A stretch of DNA of 64,000 nt from Actinomadura litoris (GCF_009733595.1 NZ_WOFH01000004.1:434001-498000), one strand, 5' to 3'. Numbered from the stretch's first letter, positions 32,632-41,143 are shown. Notes: generated by a model not told the origin, from the sequence alone. Translations and numbers: made by a program.

Positions 32632-33696
32632 TCATCGGGCCGAATCGGCCCCTCGGGCGGTGAAGAGCGTGCGGACCGCCGGTTCCGAGCGCAGCAGGTC
32701 CAGCGCCATCGCCGCGTGGCCGGGGACGTAGCCGTTCCCGATGAGCATCGTCACGTCGGCGGCCAGCCCCTCGGCGCCCAGCGCCGCCGCCGGGAACGAC
32801 GTCGCCATCGAGAAGAACACCACGGTGCCGCCCGGGGCGGTCGCCAGGATCGCGCCGTGCTCGCAGCCCGGCACGTCCACGCACACGACGGTCACGTCGG
32901 CGGGCGCCCCGAGCGCGGCGGCCACCGCCACCGGGTCCCGCGCGTCGGCGCGCACCACCGCGTCCGCCAGACCGGTCCCCGACAGCAGCGCCTCCTCCCG
33001 CTCCGTCGGGACCAGCCCGATCACCCGGGACGCGCCCGCGCGGCGCGCCGCCGCCAGCGACAGCGACCCGCTCTTGCCCGCCGCGCCCAGCACCGCCACC
33101 ACCGGCGCCTCCTCCCGCGCCGCGACGACGCGGTGGGTCAGCGCGGGCGCGCCGCACACGTCCATGACCGACAGCGCCAGCGGAACCGGCAGGTCGTCCG
33201 GCAGGACGGCGGCGATCGAGCGGGCGAACAGGATCGCGTGCCCCTCCGCCGGGACCTGCTCGGACCGGCCGTCCCAGCGCGCGAGCCCGTCGGTGACCGC
33301 CAGCGGCGTCAGCGTCAGCGAGACCAGGGTGGCGACGCGGTCGCCCGCCCGCAGCCCGAGCGGCGAGTCGGGGCCGGCCTCGTCCACGACGCCGACGAGC
33401 ATGCCGCCCGACCCGGTGACCGGGTTGTGCATCTTGCCGCGCTCCCCGATGATCCGCAGCACCTCCGCGCGGATCGCGTCCGGGTCGCCGCCGTGCGCGG
33501 TGTGCAGCTGCCGGTAGGACGCGGCGTCCAGGTTCAGCCGCTCCACGCGGACGCGCACCTCGTCGGGGCGGATCCGCGGGTCGGTGTCCAGCCGCGACGC
33601 CGCCTGGGGCAGCACCCCCGCCGGCTCCAGCACGCGGCGCAGCCCCGCCGCGGCGCCCACGCCGCCCCCCTCGCGCACGGCCACCTCCACGCCCAC
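32632..33696 (-). CDS. kdd: L-erythro-3,5-diaminohexanoate dehydrogenase
   Basis: 354-aa NAD-dependent oxidative deaminase of lysine degradation, giving 5-amino-3-oxohexanoate. The N-terminal half is the family-specific catalytic part: LNLDAASYRQLHTAHGGDP, RGKMHNPVTGSGGMLVG and LVSLTLTPLAVTDG. The Rossmann domain has VVAVLGAAGKSGSLSLAAARR and ends with GTVVFFSMATSFPAAALG. It is divergent from kamA with 111 bp between them, as expected for one pathway. The GTG at 33696 has a weak ribosome-binding site and is the least certain part. Confidence 0.93.
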   Translation of the reverse strand: MGVEVAVREGGGVGAAAGLRRVLEPAGVLPQAASRLDTDPRIRPDEVRVRVERLNLDAASYRQLHTAHGGDPDAIRAEVLRIIGERGKMHNPVTGSGGMLVGVVDEAGPDSPLGLRAGDRVATLVSLTLTPLAVTDGLARWDGRSEQVPAEGHAILFARSIAAVLPDDLPVPLALSVMDVCGAPALTHRVVAAREEAPVVAVLGAAGKSGSLSLAAARRAGASRVIGLVPTEREEALLSGTGLADAVVRADARDPVAVAAALGAPADVTVVCVDVPGCEHGAILATAPGGTVVFFSMATSFPAAALGAEGLAADVTMLIGNGYVPGHAAMALDLLRSEPAVRTLFTARGADSAR

Positions 33697-33735
33697 TCGG
33701 CCCGGAAGATGTACCGGGCAGCACTGGTTTCATCG

Positions 33736-33777
33736 AAAGTCTTCCCGTAACGTCGGCTGCATACAAGACTTTTATGC
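33736..33777. promoter_or_regulatory. Inverted repeats in the kdd-kamA divergent promoter
   Basis: AAAGTCTT (33736-33743) and AAGACTTT (33765-33772) are perfect inverted repeats 21 bases apart. A second pair, GCATA (33759-33763) and TATGC (33773-33777), brackets the right copy. The region is less GC-rich than its surroundings. This looks like an operator shared by both genes; a similar AAGA/TCTT dyad precedes kamD. Confidence 0.5.
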
Positions 33778-33807
33778 GATCAATGTGACGCGAGGAGGCG
33801 GTCGACG

Positions 33808-35211
33808 ATGACCACTGCCCTGCATCCGGACCGCGACGCCGCCGCGGCGACCGCCGCCGGCCGGGATGCTTCCGCCCAGCCCTACCTCTACCGGCGCCGG
33901 CCGCTGGAGGAGCCCGACTGGCGCCGCCTGCCCGGCTGGCGGGACGTCACGCGCGCCGAATGGGAGTCGGCGCAGTGGCAGCGCGCCCACTGCGTCAAGA
34001 ACCCGCGCCAGCTCCGCCAGGTCATGGGCGACCTGCTCGACGAGGACTTCTACACCGATCTGGACCGCGACCGCACCGAGCGCGCGACGATGTCGACGCT
34101 GCTGCCGCCCCAGATGCTCAACACCATGGACGCCTCCTCCACCGAGGCGTTCCGCGCCGACCCCGTCCGCCGCTACATGCTCCCGGTGTTCGGCGACCGG
34201 CGGACCGACTGGCCCTCCCATCCGCTGGCCGCCCGCGACTCCCTGCACGAGGCCGAGATGTGGGCCGTCGAGGGCCTCACCCACCGCTACCCCACCAAGG
34301 TCCTGGCCGAGCTGCTGCCGACCTGCCCCCAGTACTGCGGCCACTGCACCCGCATGGACCTGGTCGGCAACTCCACCCCGACCGTCGACAAGCACCGCTT
34401 CCTGGTCAAACCCCCCGACCGGCTCGCCGCGATGCTCGACTACCTCCGCCGCACCCCCGGCGTCCGCGACGTCGTCGTCTCCGGCGGCGACGTCGCCAAC
34501 CTCCCCTGGCCCCGCCTGGAGTCCTTCGTCGACGCGCTGCTGGACATCGACAACATCCGCGACATCCGCCTCGCCACCAAGGCGCTCATGGGCCTGCCCC
34601 AGCACTGGCTCCAGGACGAGATCCGCGCCGGCATGGAGCGCCTGGCCGCCAAGGCGCACCGGCGCGGCGTCCAGATCGCGATCCACACCCACGTCAACGC
34701 GGCCCAGTCGGTGACGCCGCTGGTCGCGCGGGCCGCCCGCGCGATGCTCGACACCGGCATCCGCGACGTCCGCAACCAGGGCGTGCTGCTGCGCGGCGTC
34801 AACGACTCCCCCGCCGCGCTGCTCGACCTGTCGTTCGCGCTGCTGGACGAGGCCGGGATCCTCCCCTACTACCTCTACATGTGCGACATGATCCCCAACA
34901 GCGAGCACTGGCGGCTCGCCGTGTGGGAGGCGCAGGAGCTGCAGCACGCGATCATGGGCTACCTGCCCGGGTTCGCCACCCCGCGGATCGTCTGCGACGT
35001 CCCCTACGTGGGCAAGCGGTGGGTGCACCAGCTCGCCGACTACGACCGCGAGCGCGGGATCTCCTACTGGACGAAGAACTACCGCACCGGCCTGGAGGCG
35101 GCCGACCCCGACGCCCTCACCCGCCGCTACGAGTACCACGACCCGATCCACACCCTGCCCGAGAGCGGCCGCGCCTGGTGGCGGGAACGTTCCGGGGGGC
35201 TTCAGGGGTGA
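33808..35211 (+). CDS. kamA: L-lysine 2,3-aminomutase (radical SAM)
   Basis: 467-aa iron-sulphur, PLP- and SAM-dependent enzyme that converts lysine to beta-lysine, the first step of the pathway. The radical-SAM cluster motif CxxxCxxC is CPQYCGHC with Cys 173, 177 and 180. Family landmarks are FYTDLDRDR, WKD-like region WEWQ equivalents near residue 52, VVVSGGDVANLP, IAIHTHVNAAQSVTP and VRNQGVLLRGVNDSP. A Lys in VPYVGKRW is a candidate for the PLP lysine. It is longer than clostridial KamA by an N-terminal extension. GAGGAGG precedes the ATG. A related specificity (glutamate or arginine 2,3-aminomutase) is possible, but kdd next door favours lysine. Confidence 0.9.
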   Translation: MTTALHPDRDAAAATAAGRDASAQPYLYRRRPLEEPDWRRLPGWRDVTRAEWESAQWQRAHCVKNPRQLRQVMGDLLDEDFYTDLDRDRTERATMSTLLPPQMLNTMDASSTEAFRADPVRRYMLPVFGDRRTDWPSHPLAARDSLHEAEMWAVEGLTHRYPTKVLAELLPTCPQYCGHCTRMDLVGNSTPTVDKHRFLVKPPDRLAAMLDYLRRTPGVRDVVVSGGDVANLPWPRLESFVDALLDIDNIRDIRLATKALMGLPQHWLQDEIRAGMERLAAKAHRRGVQIAIHTHVNAAQSVTPLVARAARAMLDTGIRDVRNQGVLLRGVNDSPAALLDLSFALLDEAGILPYYLYMCDMIPNSEHWRLAVWEAQELQHAIMGYLPGFATPRIVCDVPYVGKRWVHQLADYDRERGISYWTKNYRTGLEAADPDALTRRYEYHDPIHTLPESGRAWWRERSGGLQG

Positions 35212-35227
35212 TGCGAACCGCCCGGTG

Positions 35228-35250
35228 CCTTTACGTTGTAGATTTCTAAC
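35228..35250. promoter_or_regulatory. AT-rich motif upstream of the P450, shared with the Sir2 promoter
   Basis: The first 17 bases, CCTTTACGTTGTAGATT, differ by one base from those at 55491 upstream of the Sir2 gene (CCTTTACATTGTAGATT). Both continue with a short stretch ending in AA. It may be an extended promoter (TAGATT as -10) or an operator built on TAC-N3-GTA. Confidence 0.5.
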
Positions 35251-35287
35251 GGGCGGGGCGGTCCCGCGAGTGCCTATCCTCGGACGC

Positions 35288-36490
35288 GTGACCTCCCTGA
35301 ACGCGCGCGACCTCGCGGCCCGGTACCCGGTCGGCGCGTCCGCGACCGTCGCCGAGATCGAGGACGACCCGCACCCCCTGCTCGCGCGGCTGCGCGCGGG
35401 CGAGCCGGTGTCCTGGCTGCCCGCCCTCGACGGCTGGCTGGTGACCTCGCACGCCCTCGCGCTGCGGGTGATGCGCGAGGCACCGGTGTTCACCGTCGAC
35501 GACCCGCGCTTCTCCACCGCCCAGGTCGTCGGGCCGAGCATGCTGTCGCTGGACGGCCCGGACCACACCCGGCACCGCGACCCGTTCGCCCGGCCGCTGC
35601 GCCCCGCCCGCACCCGCGAGCGGTTCACCGCGTTCGTCGAGGCCGAGGTCGACCGGCTGGTGGGCGCCCTGGCCCCGGCGGGACGGGCCGAGCTGCGCGG
35701 CGACCTCGCCGGCCCGCTCGCCGTCGCGGTCGTCGCCGAGGCCCTCGGCCTGGACGGCGTGGACGCGGCGACCGTCCGCTCCTGGTACGGGGCGTTCGTG
35801 GAGGCCGTCTCCGCGATCACCGCCGGCGGCACCGCACCGGAACGTTCCAGCCAGGCGTACGCGCTGCTCCGCGACGCGGTCGTCGAGGCGATCCGCGCCG
35901 ACTCCCCCGGCTCGCTGCTCGCCGAGGCCGCCCGCCACCCCTCCGGGCTCGACACCGCCGAGGTCGTCGCGAACACCGCCGTCCTGATGTTCGGCGGCAT
36001 CGACACCACCGAGGGCATGGTCGCCAACCTGGCGTTCCACCTGCTCGGGCACCCCGAGCAGCTCCGGCTCGTCCTGGAGGACCCCGGCCTGCTGCCCGCC
36101 GCCGTCGAGGAGTCGCTGCGGCTGGAGCCCTCGGCGTCGGTCGTCGACCGCTACGCCACCCGCGACGTCGTGCTCGGCGGGGCGAGCGTCCAGGCCGGCG
36201 ACCTGGTGCGGGTGTCGCTGGCGGGCGCCAACCGCGACCCGGCGGTCTTCGCCGACCCCGACCGGTTCGACATCCGGCGCGCCGACGCCGCCGAGCACCT
36301 GGCGTTCGCGCACGGCCCGCACTTCTGCTTCGGCGCCCCCCTCGCGCGGCTGGAGGCCCGCACCGCGCTCGCCGCCCTGCTGGACCGGCTGCCCGGCCTG
36401 CGGCTCGACCCGTCCCGGCCGTCCGCGCCGCACGGGCTGGTGTTCCGCAAGCCGCCGCACCTGCACGTCCGGTGGGACGCGCCCGCGTGA
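35288..36490 (+). CDS. Cytochrome P450
   Basis: 400-aa soluble bacterial P450. The I-helix is MFGGIDTTEGMV (acid-alcohol pair DT), the ExxR motif EESLRLEP, and the haem-binding loop FAHGPHFCFGAPLARLE with Cys 347. The N-terminal part has HTRHRDPFARPLRPARTRER. It follows kamA by 76 bp in the same direction but has its own promoter-like element, so a link to lysine is not implied. No ferredoxin or reductase gene is nearby. Start GTG 35288 gives the standard length but has no good ribosome-binding site. Confidence 0.92.
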   Translation: MTSLNARDLAARYPVGASATVAEIEDDPHPLLARLRAGEPVSWLPALDGWLVTSHALALRVMREAPVFTVDDPRFSTAQVVGPSMLSLDGPDHTRHRDPFARPLRPARTRERFTAFVEAEVDRLVGALAPAGRAELRGDLAGPLAVAVVAEALGLDGVDAATVRSWYGAFVEAVSAITAGGTAPERSSQAYALLRDAVVEAIRADSPGSLLAEAARHPSGLDTAEVVANTAVLMFGGIDTTEGMVANLAFHLLGHPEQLRLVLEDPGLLPAAVEESLRLEPSASVVDRYATRDVVLGGASVQAGDLVRVSLAGANRDPAVFADPDRFDIRRADAAEHLAFAHGPHFCFGAPLARLEARTALAALLDRLPGLRLDPSRPSAPHGLVFRKPPHLHVRWDAPA

Positions 36491-36533
36491 CCGCGCCGCC
36501 CTGACCGCGCGGCGTTTGTGGGAACATCTCCAA

Positions 36534-37625
36534 ATGATCGTGGAACGCCAGGTCGAGCTGCGTTTCGGCCAAGAGAGCCGGGACGCCGAGACCCACACCA
36601 ACCTGTCCGCCGTGCGCCGCGACGGCCGCTGCCTGTGGACGGCCGGCGACGAGACCGCCACCATCGAGCGGCTCACGGCCGTGACCGGCGCGGACGGCCG
36701 GGTCACCGGGTACGGCGAGCACGTCACGGTCGCGCTGGCCGACCTCGTCCCGCTGCCCGCGGGCCCCGACGAGGAGGCCGACATCGAGGGCCTGGCCCGC
36801 GCCGACGGATGGCTGTGGGCGATCGGCTCGCACAGCCTCAAGCGCAAGAAGATCAAGCCGGGGCAGTCCGGCGCGAAGGCCCGCAAGCGGCTGGCGACGG
36901 TCGTCCGCGAGGACAACCGCTACATCATCGCGCGGCTCCCCCTGGTCCCCGGGGAGGACGGGCTCCCCGAGGTCGCCCCCGACGCCCCCGGCGAGGGCGG
37001 CACCCGCACCGCCGCCGTCCTCGGCGGGCGCGGCGACTCCCTCACCGACCTGCTCGCCGACGACCCGCACCTGGCGCCGTTCCTGTCGATCCCGAGCAAG
37101 GACAACGGCCTCGACGTCGAGGGCATCGCCGCGCACGGCGACCGCCTCTACATCGGCCTGCGCGGGCCCGTGCTGCGCGGCTGGGCCGTCCTGGTCGAGA
37201 TCCGCCCCGGCACGGACCGCCGCGACCCCCGGCGGCTGCGGGCGCTGCCGGTCGGCGATGACGACGACGAGCTGTACCGCACCCACTTCCTCGACCTCGG
37301 CGGGCTCGGCATCCGCGACCTGTGCCCGCACGGCGACGACCTGCTCATCCTCACCGGCCCCAGCATGGACCTGGACGGGCCGGTCCGCGTCGTGCGGTGG
37401 CGCGGCGCGGCCGAGACCGACGCCGCCGAGATCGTCCCCGCGTCCGAGCTGGAGGTGCTGGGCGAGCTGCCCTACGGCGACGGCGACGACCACGCAGAGG
37501 GCATCGCCGTGCTGGACGAGCCCGACGGCTCCGGCCTCCGCGTCCTGGTCGTCTACGACAGCCCCTCCCCCGCCCGGCTCACCGCCGACGGCGGCGTCCT
37601 CGCCGACGTGATCGTGCTTCCATGA
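36534..37625 (+). CDS. DUF3616 protein
   Basis: 363-aa protein of the DUF3616 family, unknown function, probably a beta-propeller-like repeat of short sheets judging by regularly spaced patterns such as DIEGLARADGWLWAIGSHSL, DVEGIAAHGDRLYIGLRGPV and GIRDLCPHGDDLLILTGP. There is no signal peptide. The stop codon overlaps the start of the acyl-CoA dehydrogenase (ATGA), so the two are translated together. Confidence 0.85.
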   Translation: MIVERQVELRFGQESRDAETHTNLSAVRRDGRCLWTAGDETATIERLTAVTGADGRVTGYGEHVTVALADLVPLPAGPDEEADIEGLARADGWLWAIGSHSLKRKKIKPGQSGAKARKRLATVVREDNRYIIARLPLVPGEDGLPEVAPDAPGEGGTRTAAVLGGRGDSLTDLLADDPHLAPFLSIPSKDNGLDVEGIAAHGDRLYIGLRGPVLRGWAVLVEIRPGTDRRDPRRLRALPVGDDDDELYRTHFLDLGGLGIRDLCPHGDDLLILTGPSMDLDGPVRVVRWRGAAETDAAEIVPASELEVLGELPYGDGDDHAEGIAVLDEPDGSGLRVLVVYDSPSPARLTADGGVLADVIVLP

Positions 37626-38833
37626 TCGAATGGTCGGGCGACGACCTGATGATCCGGGACGCGGTGCGCGGCTGGGTCGACGCGGAGGTCCGCCCGCACC
37701 TGGACGCGCTGGAGTCCGGCGAGCTGCCGCCCTACGGGCTCCTGCGGAACCTGTACCGGACGTTCGGCCTGGACGAGATGGCGCGCTCCTCCTTCCACGC
37801 CCGGCGGTCCGGCGAACGGAAGGCGGAGGGGGAGCGCGGCGCGGACCCGGCGATGACGCTGCTGCCCGTCATCGAGATGTGCCGGGTCGCGCCCGGCCTG
37901 GTCTCGGCGCTGGGCGTCAGCCTCGGCCTCGCCGCCGGAACGATCATGAAGCGGGGCACCGCCGAGCAGCGCCGGCGCTGGGGCCTGGACCTGCTCACGC
38001 TCGACAAGGTCGGCGCGTGGGCGATCACCGAGACCGGGTCGGGCTCCGACGCGTTCGGCGGGATGCGCACCACCGCGCGGCGCTCCGGCGACGGGTACGT
38101 CATCGACGGCGCCAAGACGTTCATCACCAACGGCCCCTACGCCGACACCGTCGTCCTGTACTGCAAGCTCGACGACGGGCGCGAGCCGCGCGACCGGGAG
38201 ATCCTCACCTTCGTCCTCGACCGCGGCATGGACGGCCTGGAGCAGACCGGGCCGCTGCGCAAGATGGGCCTGCACTCCTCCCCCACCGGCGAGCTGTTCC
38301 TGGACGGCGTCCGCGCGGGCGCCGACCGGCTGCTGGCCTCCGGCGCGGGCGGCGGCAAGGAGTCGGCGCGGCAGAACTTCGTCACCGAGCGCGCCGGGGT
38401 CGCCGCGATGGCGCTCGGCGTCATCGAGGAGTGCCTGAAGCTGTCGGTGGAGTACGCGCGGGACCGCGAGCTGTGGGGGCGGCCGATCGGCGACTTCCAG
38501 CTCATCCAGCTCAAGCTGGCCACGATGGAGGTCGCGCGGCTCAACGTCCAGAACCTGGTGTTCCGCCACGTCGAGATGCAGCGGGCCGGCCGGTCGCCCA
38601 CGCTCGCCGAGGCGTCGGCGATGAAGCTGTACGCGGCGCGCGCCGCGAGCGAGGTCGCGCAGGAGGCCGTGCAGCTGTTCGGCGGGAACGGCTACATGAG
38701 CGAGTACCGGGTGGAGCAGCTCGCCCGCGACGCCCGCTCGTTCCAGATCTACGCGGGCACCGACGAGATCCAGGTGACGCACATCGCGCGCGACCTCCTC
38801 TCGCGCCACGAAGAAGACGACGACGAACATTGA
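37622..38833 (+). CDS. Acyl-CoA dehydrogenase
   Basis: 403-aa flavoprotein of the acyl-CoA dehydrogenase family. Landmarks are WAITETGSGSDAFGGMRTTA (FAD/substrate loop), GYVIDGAKTFITNGPYAD, ELWGRPIGDFQLIQLKLA, QLFGGNGYMSEYRVEQLARD (Glu near the active site) and YAGTDEIQ. Chain-length specificity is not readable. It could act on crotonyl/butyryl-CoA downstream of Kal, but there is no positional evidence for that beyond being 2.4 kb from kamA. Confidence 0.93.
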   Translation: MIEWSGDDLMIRDAVRGWVDAEVRPHLDALESGELPPYGLLRNLYRTFGLDEMARSSFHARRSGERKAEGERGADPAMTLLPVIEMCRVAPGLVSALGVSLGLAAGTIMKRGTAEQRRRWGLDLLTLDKVGAWAITETGSGSDAFGGMRTTARRSGDGYVIDGAKTFITNGPYADTVVLYCKLDDGREPRDREILTFVLDRGMDGLEQTGPLRKMGLHSSPTGELFLDGVRAGADRLLASGAGGGKESARQNFVTERAGVAAMALGVIEECLKLSVEYARDRELWGRPIGDFQLIQLKLATMEVARLNVQNLVFRHVEMQRAGRSPTLAEASAMKLYAARAASEVAQEAVQLFGGNGYMSEYRVEQLARDARSFQIYAGTDEIQVTHIARDLLSRHEEDDDEH

Positions 38834-38955
38834 CCCCGCCGGCCCGAACTTTTCCGGAGGGCCCGGCATCGAAGGCGGTGGGGGGCGGGTGAGGGCGATC
38901 GCCCGGCCCCTCGCTTTTTCTGGACAGGCGTCGACGGGAACTGGATACTCACAGC

Positions 38956-39510
38956 ATGGACGGTCGGCCCTCATATCCGGTGCGGGCGTCCGACATGGAA
39001 CGCGACCGGGTCCTGCGCGTGCTCGGCGAACGCGTCGCCGAGGGACGGATGTCGCACGAGACGTTCGAGCGCCGCGTCGACCAGGTGCTGCGGGCGCGCA
39101 GCCAGGCCGAGCTGGCCGACATCGTGCACGACCTGCCACCCGCCGGGCGGGTGCTCGGCCGGCTCACCGGCATCATCTCCTCGGTGTCGCAGGTGACCGC
39201 GCGGATCGAGGCGGCCTGGCGGGCGCCCCGGCTGCCCCGCTTCACGCTGCCGCCCGGCGAGGCGTCCCGCATCGTCGTGGGCCGCGCCCCGGGCTGCCAG
39301 TTCATCCTCACCGACCTGACCGTGTCCCGGTTCCACGCCGAGATCTACGGCGCCGAGGAGGGATGGCTGATCTCCGACCTCGGCTCGATGAACGGCACCC
39401 GGGTCAACGGCTGGCGGCTGACCGCCCCGGCGCGCGTCCGCCCCGGCGACGAGGTCGGCTTCGGCAACGCCGCCTTCATCGTCGCGGCGCCGCTGCCCGG
39501 CGCCCCCTGA
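38956..39510 (+). CDS. DUF1707-FHA domain protein
   Basis: 184 aa with two domains. DUF1707 at about 8-62 (RASDMERDRVLRVLGERVAE, then FERRVDQVLRARSQAELADI) is an actinobacterial membrane/SHOCT-like helical hairpin. A linker is followed by an FHA phosphothreonine-binding domain at about 98-180: VVGRAPGC, LTVSRFHAEIYG, SDLGSMNGTRVNGW. All key FHA residues (GR, S..H, NG) are present, so it should read Ser/Thr-kinase phosphorylation. There is no kinase gene in the window. Confidence 0.92.
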   Translation: MDGRPSYPVRASDMERDRVLRVLGERVAEGRMSHETFERRVDQVLRARSQAELADIVHDLPPAGRVLGRLTGIISSVSQVTARIEAAWRAPRLPRFTLPPGEASRIVVGRAPGCQFILTDLTVSRFHAEIYGAEEGWLISDLGSMNGTRVNGWRLTAPARVRPGDEVGFGNAAFIVAAPLPGAP

Positions 39511-39547
39511 CGCGCCCCCCGGCCCCGCCCGTCGGAGGCGGTCGCGG

Positions 39548-40711
39548 TCACGTGCGGAACGGACCGCGGACCTCGTAGGTGATGCCGCCCGACGGCGACC
39601 CGCTCGTGCCGCGCTGGGAGGAGAAGTACATCCGGTCCCCGGCGGGGTTGAACGCCGCGCCGCACAGCTCCGAGGCGCTCTGGCCGCTCACCCGCAGGAA
39701 CACCGAGACCCCGCCGTCCGGCGTGATCACGCGGATCTCCATGGCGCCGCCGTCCTCGGTGACGTACAGGTCGCCCGAGGAGGAGCCGATGATGCCGTCC
39801 AGCCGGGCCAGCGGCCCCCGGCCCGGGACGGCGACGCCGCCGTCGCAGGCGAGCGCGTAGGTGCCGCCGAGCAGGTCCACCCGCCAGACGCGGCCGTCGC
39901 CCTTGGTCGTGAACCAGACGGCGCCGCCCGCGCAGTGGCAGCCCTCGCCGCCGTCGAACGCCTTCATCCCGGGCACCTGCTCGCGGACGGCGCGCGGCGA
40001 CCCGCCGGGATCGGGCACGGCCTCCCAGGTGAACGTCCCGGACGTCGCGGCGCCCGCCGCGAGGACCTGCAGCGTCCCCGACGACAGGTCGCCCCAGGCG
40101 TCCGGGACGAAGCGGTAGAACCCGCCGTCGGGCTCGTCCTCGGTGAGGTAGACGACCTCGCGGACCGGATCCGCCGCCGCGGCCTCGTGGTTGAAGCGCC
40201 CCATCGCCGGGCGGCGGACGGCGGGGCCGCCCCACGGGCTGGTCTCCCAGACGTGTCCGGCGGCGGTCTCCTCGCACGACAGCCAGGTGCTCCAGGGCGT
40301 GGCGCCGCCCCCGCAGTTGCGGCTGGTGCCCGACAGGATCGTGTACGCCGAGGTGATGTTGCCCCCGGGGCCGAAGCGCAGCGCCGACGCGCCGCCGCCC
40401 CCGGCCCCGACCTCGGCGTTGGACACATAGATCCAGCCCGTGCCGTCGGGGAAGCACGCGCCGCCGTCCGGGGCGTCGTGCCAGGTGAAGGCCGTGCCGG
40501 TCACGGTCCGCCGGGACCGGGCGACGACCCGGGCGGTGAAACCCTCGGGCAGCGCGACGCCGCCCGCGTCGGGGGGCCCGAGCGGGCCGTAGGGGGATGC
40601 AAGGTCGGTCAGGGCCGCGGAGGTGAGGGCAGCCCCGCGCCACAGGCTTCCGGAGAAGGCGAGCGCGCCGGCGCCGGCCGCCGGCGGGCGGGAGAGTGAA
40701 CGGTGTTCCAT
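39548..40711 (-). CDS. phoX: PhoX-like protein (DUF839, alkaline phosphatase family)
   Basis: 387-aa beta-propeller protein of the PhoX/DUF839 family, whose characterised members are secreted calcium/iron alkaline phosphatases. Family blocks seen are WIYVSNAEVG, CGGGATPWSTWLSCEET, GRFNHEAAA, VVYLTEDEPDGGFYRF, EGCHCAGGAVWFTTKGDGRV and CGAAFNPAGDRMYFSSQ. The N-terminus is Ala-rich and hydrophobic but lacks a twin-arginine motif, unlike classical PhoX. AGAGGT precedes the ATG. A PHO-box-like repeat upstream would fit phosphate control. Phosphatase activity is inferred from family only. Confidence 0.85.
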   Translation of the reverse strand: MEHRSLSRPPAAGAGALAFSGSLWRGAALTSAALTDLASPYGPLGPPDAGGVALPEGFTARVVARSRRTVTGTAFTWHDAPDGGACFPDGTGWIYVSNAEVGAGGGGASALRFGPGGNITSAYTILSGTSRNCGGGATPWSTWLSCEETAAGHVWETSPWGGPAVRRPAMGRFNHEAAAADPVREVVYLTEDEPDGGFYRFVPDAWGDLSSGTLQVLAAGAATSGTFTWEAVPDPGGSPRAVREQVPGMKAFDGGEGCHCAGGAVWFTTKGDGRVWRVDLLGGTYALACDGGVAVPGRGPLARLDGIIGSSSGDLYVTEDGGAMEIRVITPDGGVSVFLRVSGQSASELCGAAFNPAGDRMYFSSQRGTSGSPSGGITYEVRGPFRT

Positions 40712-40777
40712 GGGCGAGACCTCTCTGACCGAGGTGGGGCTCGAAGGAGAGACGGCCGCCGATGACGACCACGGAAA

Positions 40778-40832
40778 AAGCTAGGCAGTCGGGCGGTCAT
40801 TTCGCGGTAGGGGATCTTAACGGAGAATGACC
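40778..40832 (-). promoter_or_regulatory. Candidate promoter and PHO-box-like repeat of the PhoX gene
   Basis: On the minus strand a TAGCTT -10 lies at 40778-40783. Centred about 45 bases upstream is GGTCATTCTCC followed directly by GTTAAGATCCC (40811-40832), an 11-bp direct repeat whose first unit resembles the actinomycete PhoP consensus G(G/T)TCAYYY. The second unit is a weak match. Confidence 0.35.
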
Positions 40833-41079
40833 CGTGCACTACTTACCGTTAACCGTAATTGTCCTGTTCAGCGAACGGAACCGCAACAACAGGAGATGGG
40901 GAAAGTGGCCGCGGAAATGTCATCGCCCCGCACCCGAAAACGAGGTCCACATTCGTCGGGCGACGCGACCGCGCGCCCTTGTCGCCCGTGAATTGGTTCC
41001 GCGTTTCCCTCGATGGCGCCGCCCCTCGGGAGGGCCCACCGGGCGTCCGCACGGCGGGCGTCCGCTCCCGGCCCGGGTC
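40833..41079. other. Intergenic sequence between PhoX and ROK genes
   Basis: No gene is evident. The only structure I see is the imperfect palindrome TTACCGTTAACCGTAA at 40843-40858, centred on GTTAAC and less GC-rich than the surroundings. It may be another regulatory site for the PhoX side. Confidence 0.4.
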
Positions 41080-41108
41080 TTGACGCGGCCGTGCGTACTC
41101 CTTACTTT
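41080..41108 (+). promoter_or_regulatory. Principal-sigma promoter of the ROK sugar operon
   Basis: TTGACG (41080-41085), 17 bases, TACTTT (41103-41108). Spacing is ideal and the predicted start of transcription falls inside the palindrome that follows. Confidence 0.7.
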
Positions 41109-41110
41109 CT

Positions 41111-41143
41111 CCTCCGAGTTAGGAAACCTTCCTAACTCGGAGG
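41111..41143. promoter_or_regulatory. ROK-type operator, perfect 15-bp inverted repeat
   Basis: CCTCCGAGTTAGGAA and TTCCTAACTCGGAGG are perfectly complementary around ACC. The central TTAGGAA/TTCCTAA is typical of ROK-family operators. It covers the predicted transcription start and reaches the ribosome-binding site of the ROK gene, so a bound repressor would block the whole operon. As RNA it would be a strong hairpin hiding the ribosome-binding site. Confidence 0.8.

Noticed and set aside
35288..36490. P450 as part of the kamA operon
   Set aside because: There is a 76-bp gap with its own conserved promoter-like element and no biochemical link to lysine degradation.
37622..38833. Acyl-CoA dehydrogenase as the butyryl-CoA dehydrogenase of the lysine pathway
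   Set aside because: It is coupled to DUF3616, not to the kam genes, and chain length cannot be read; proximity alone is not enough.
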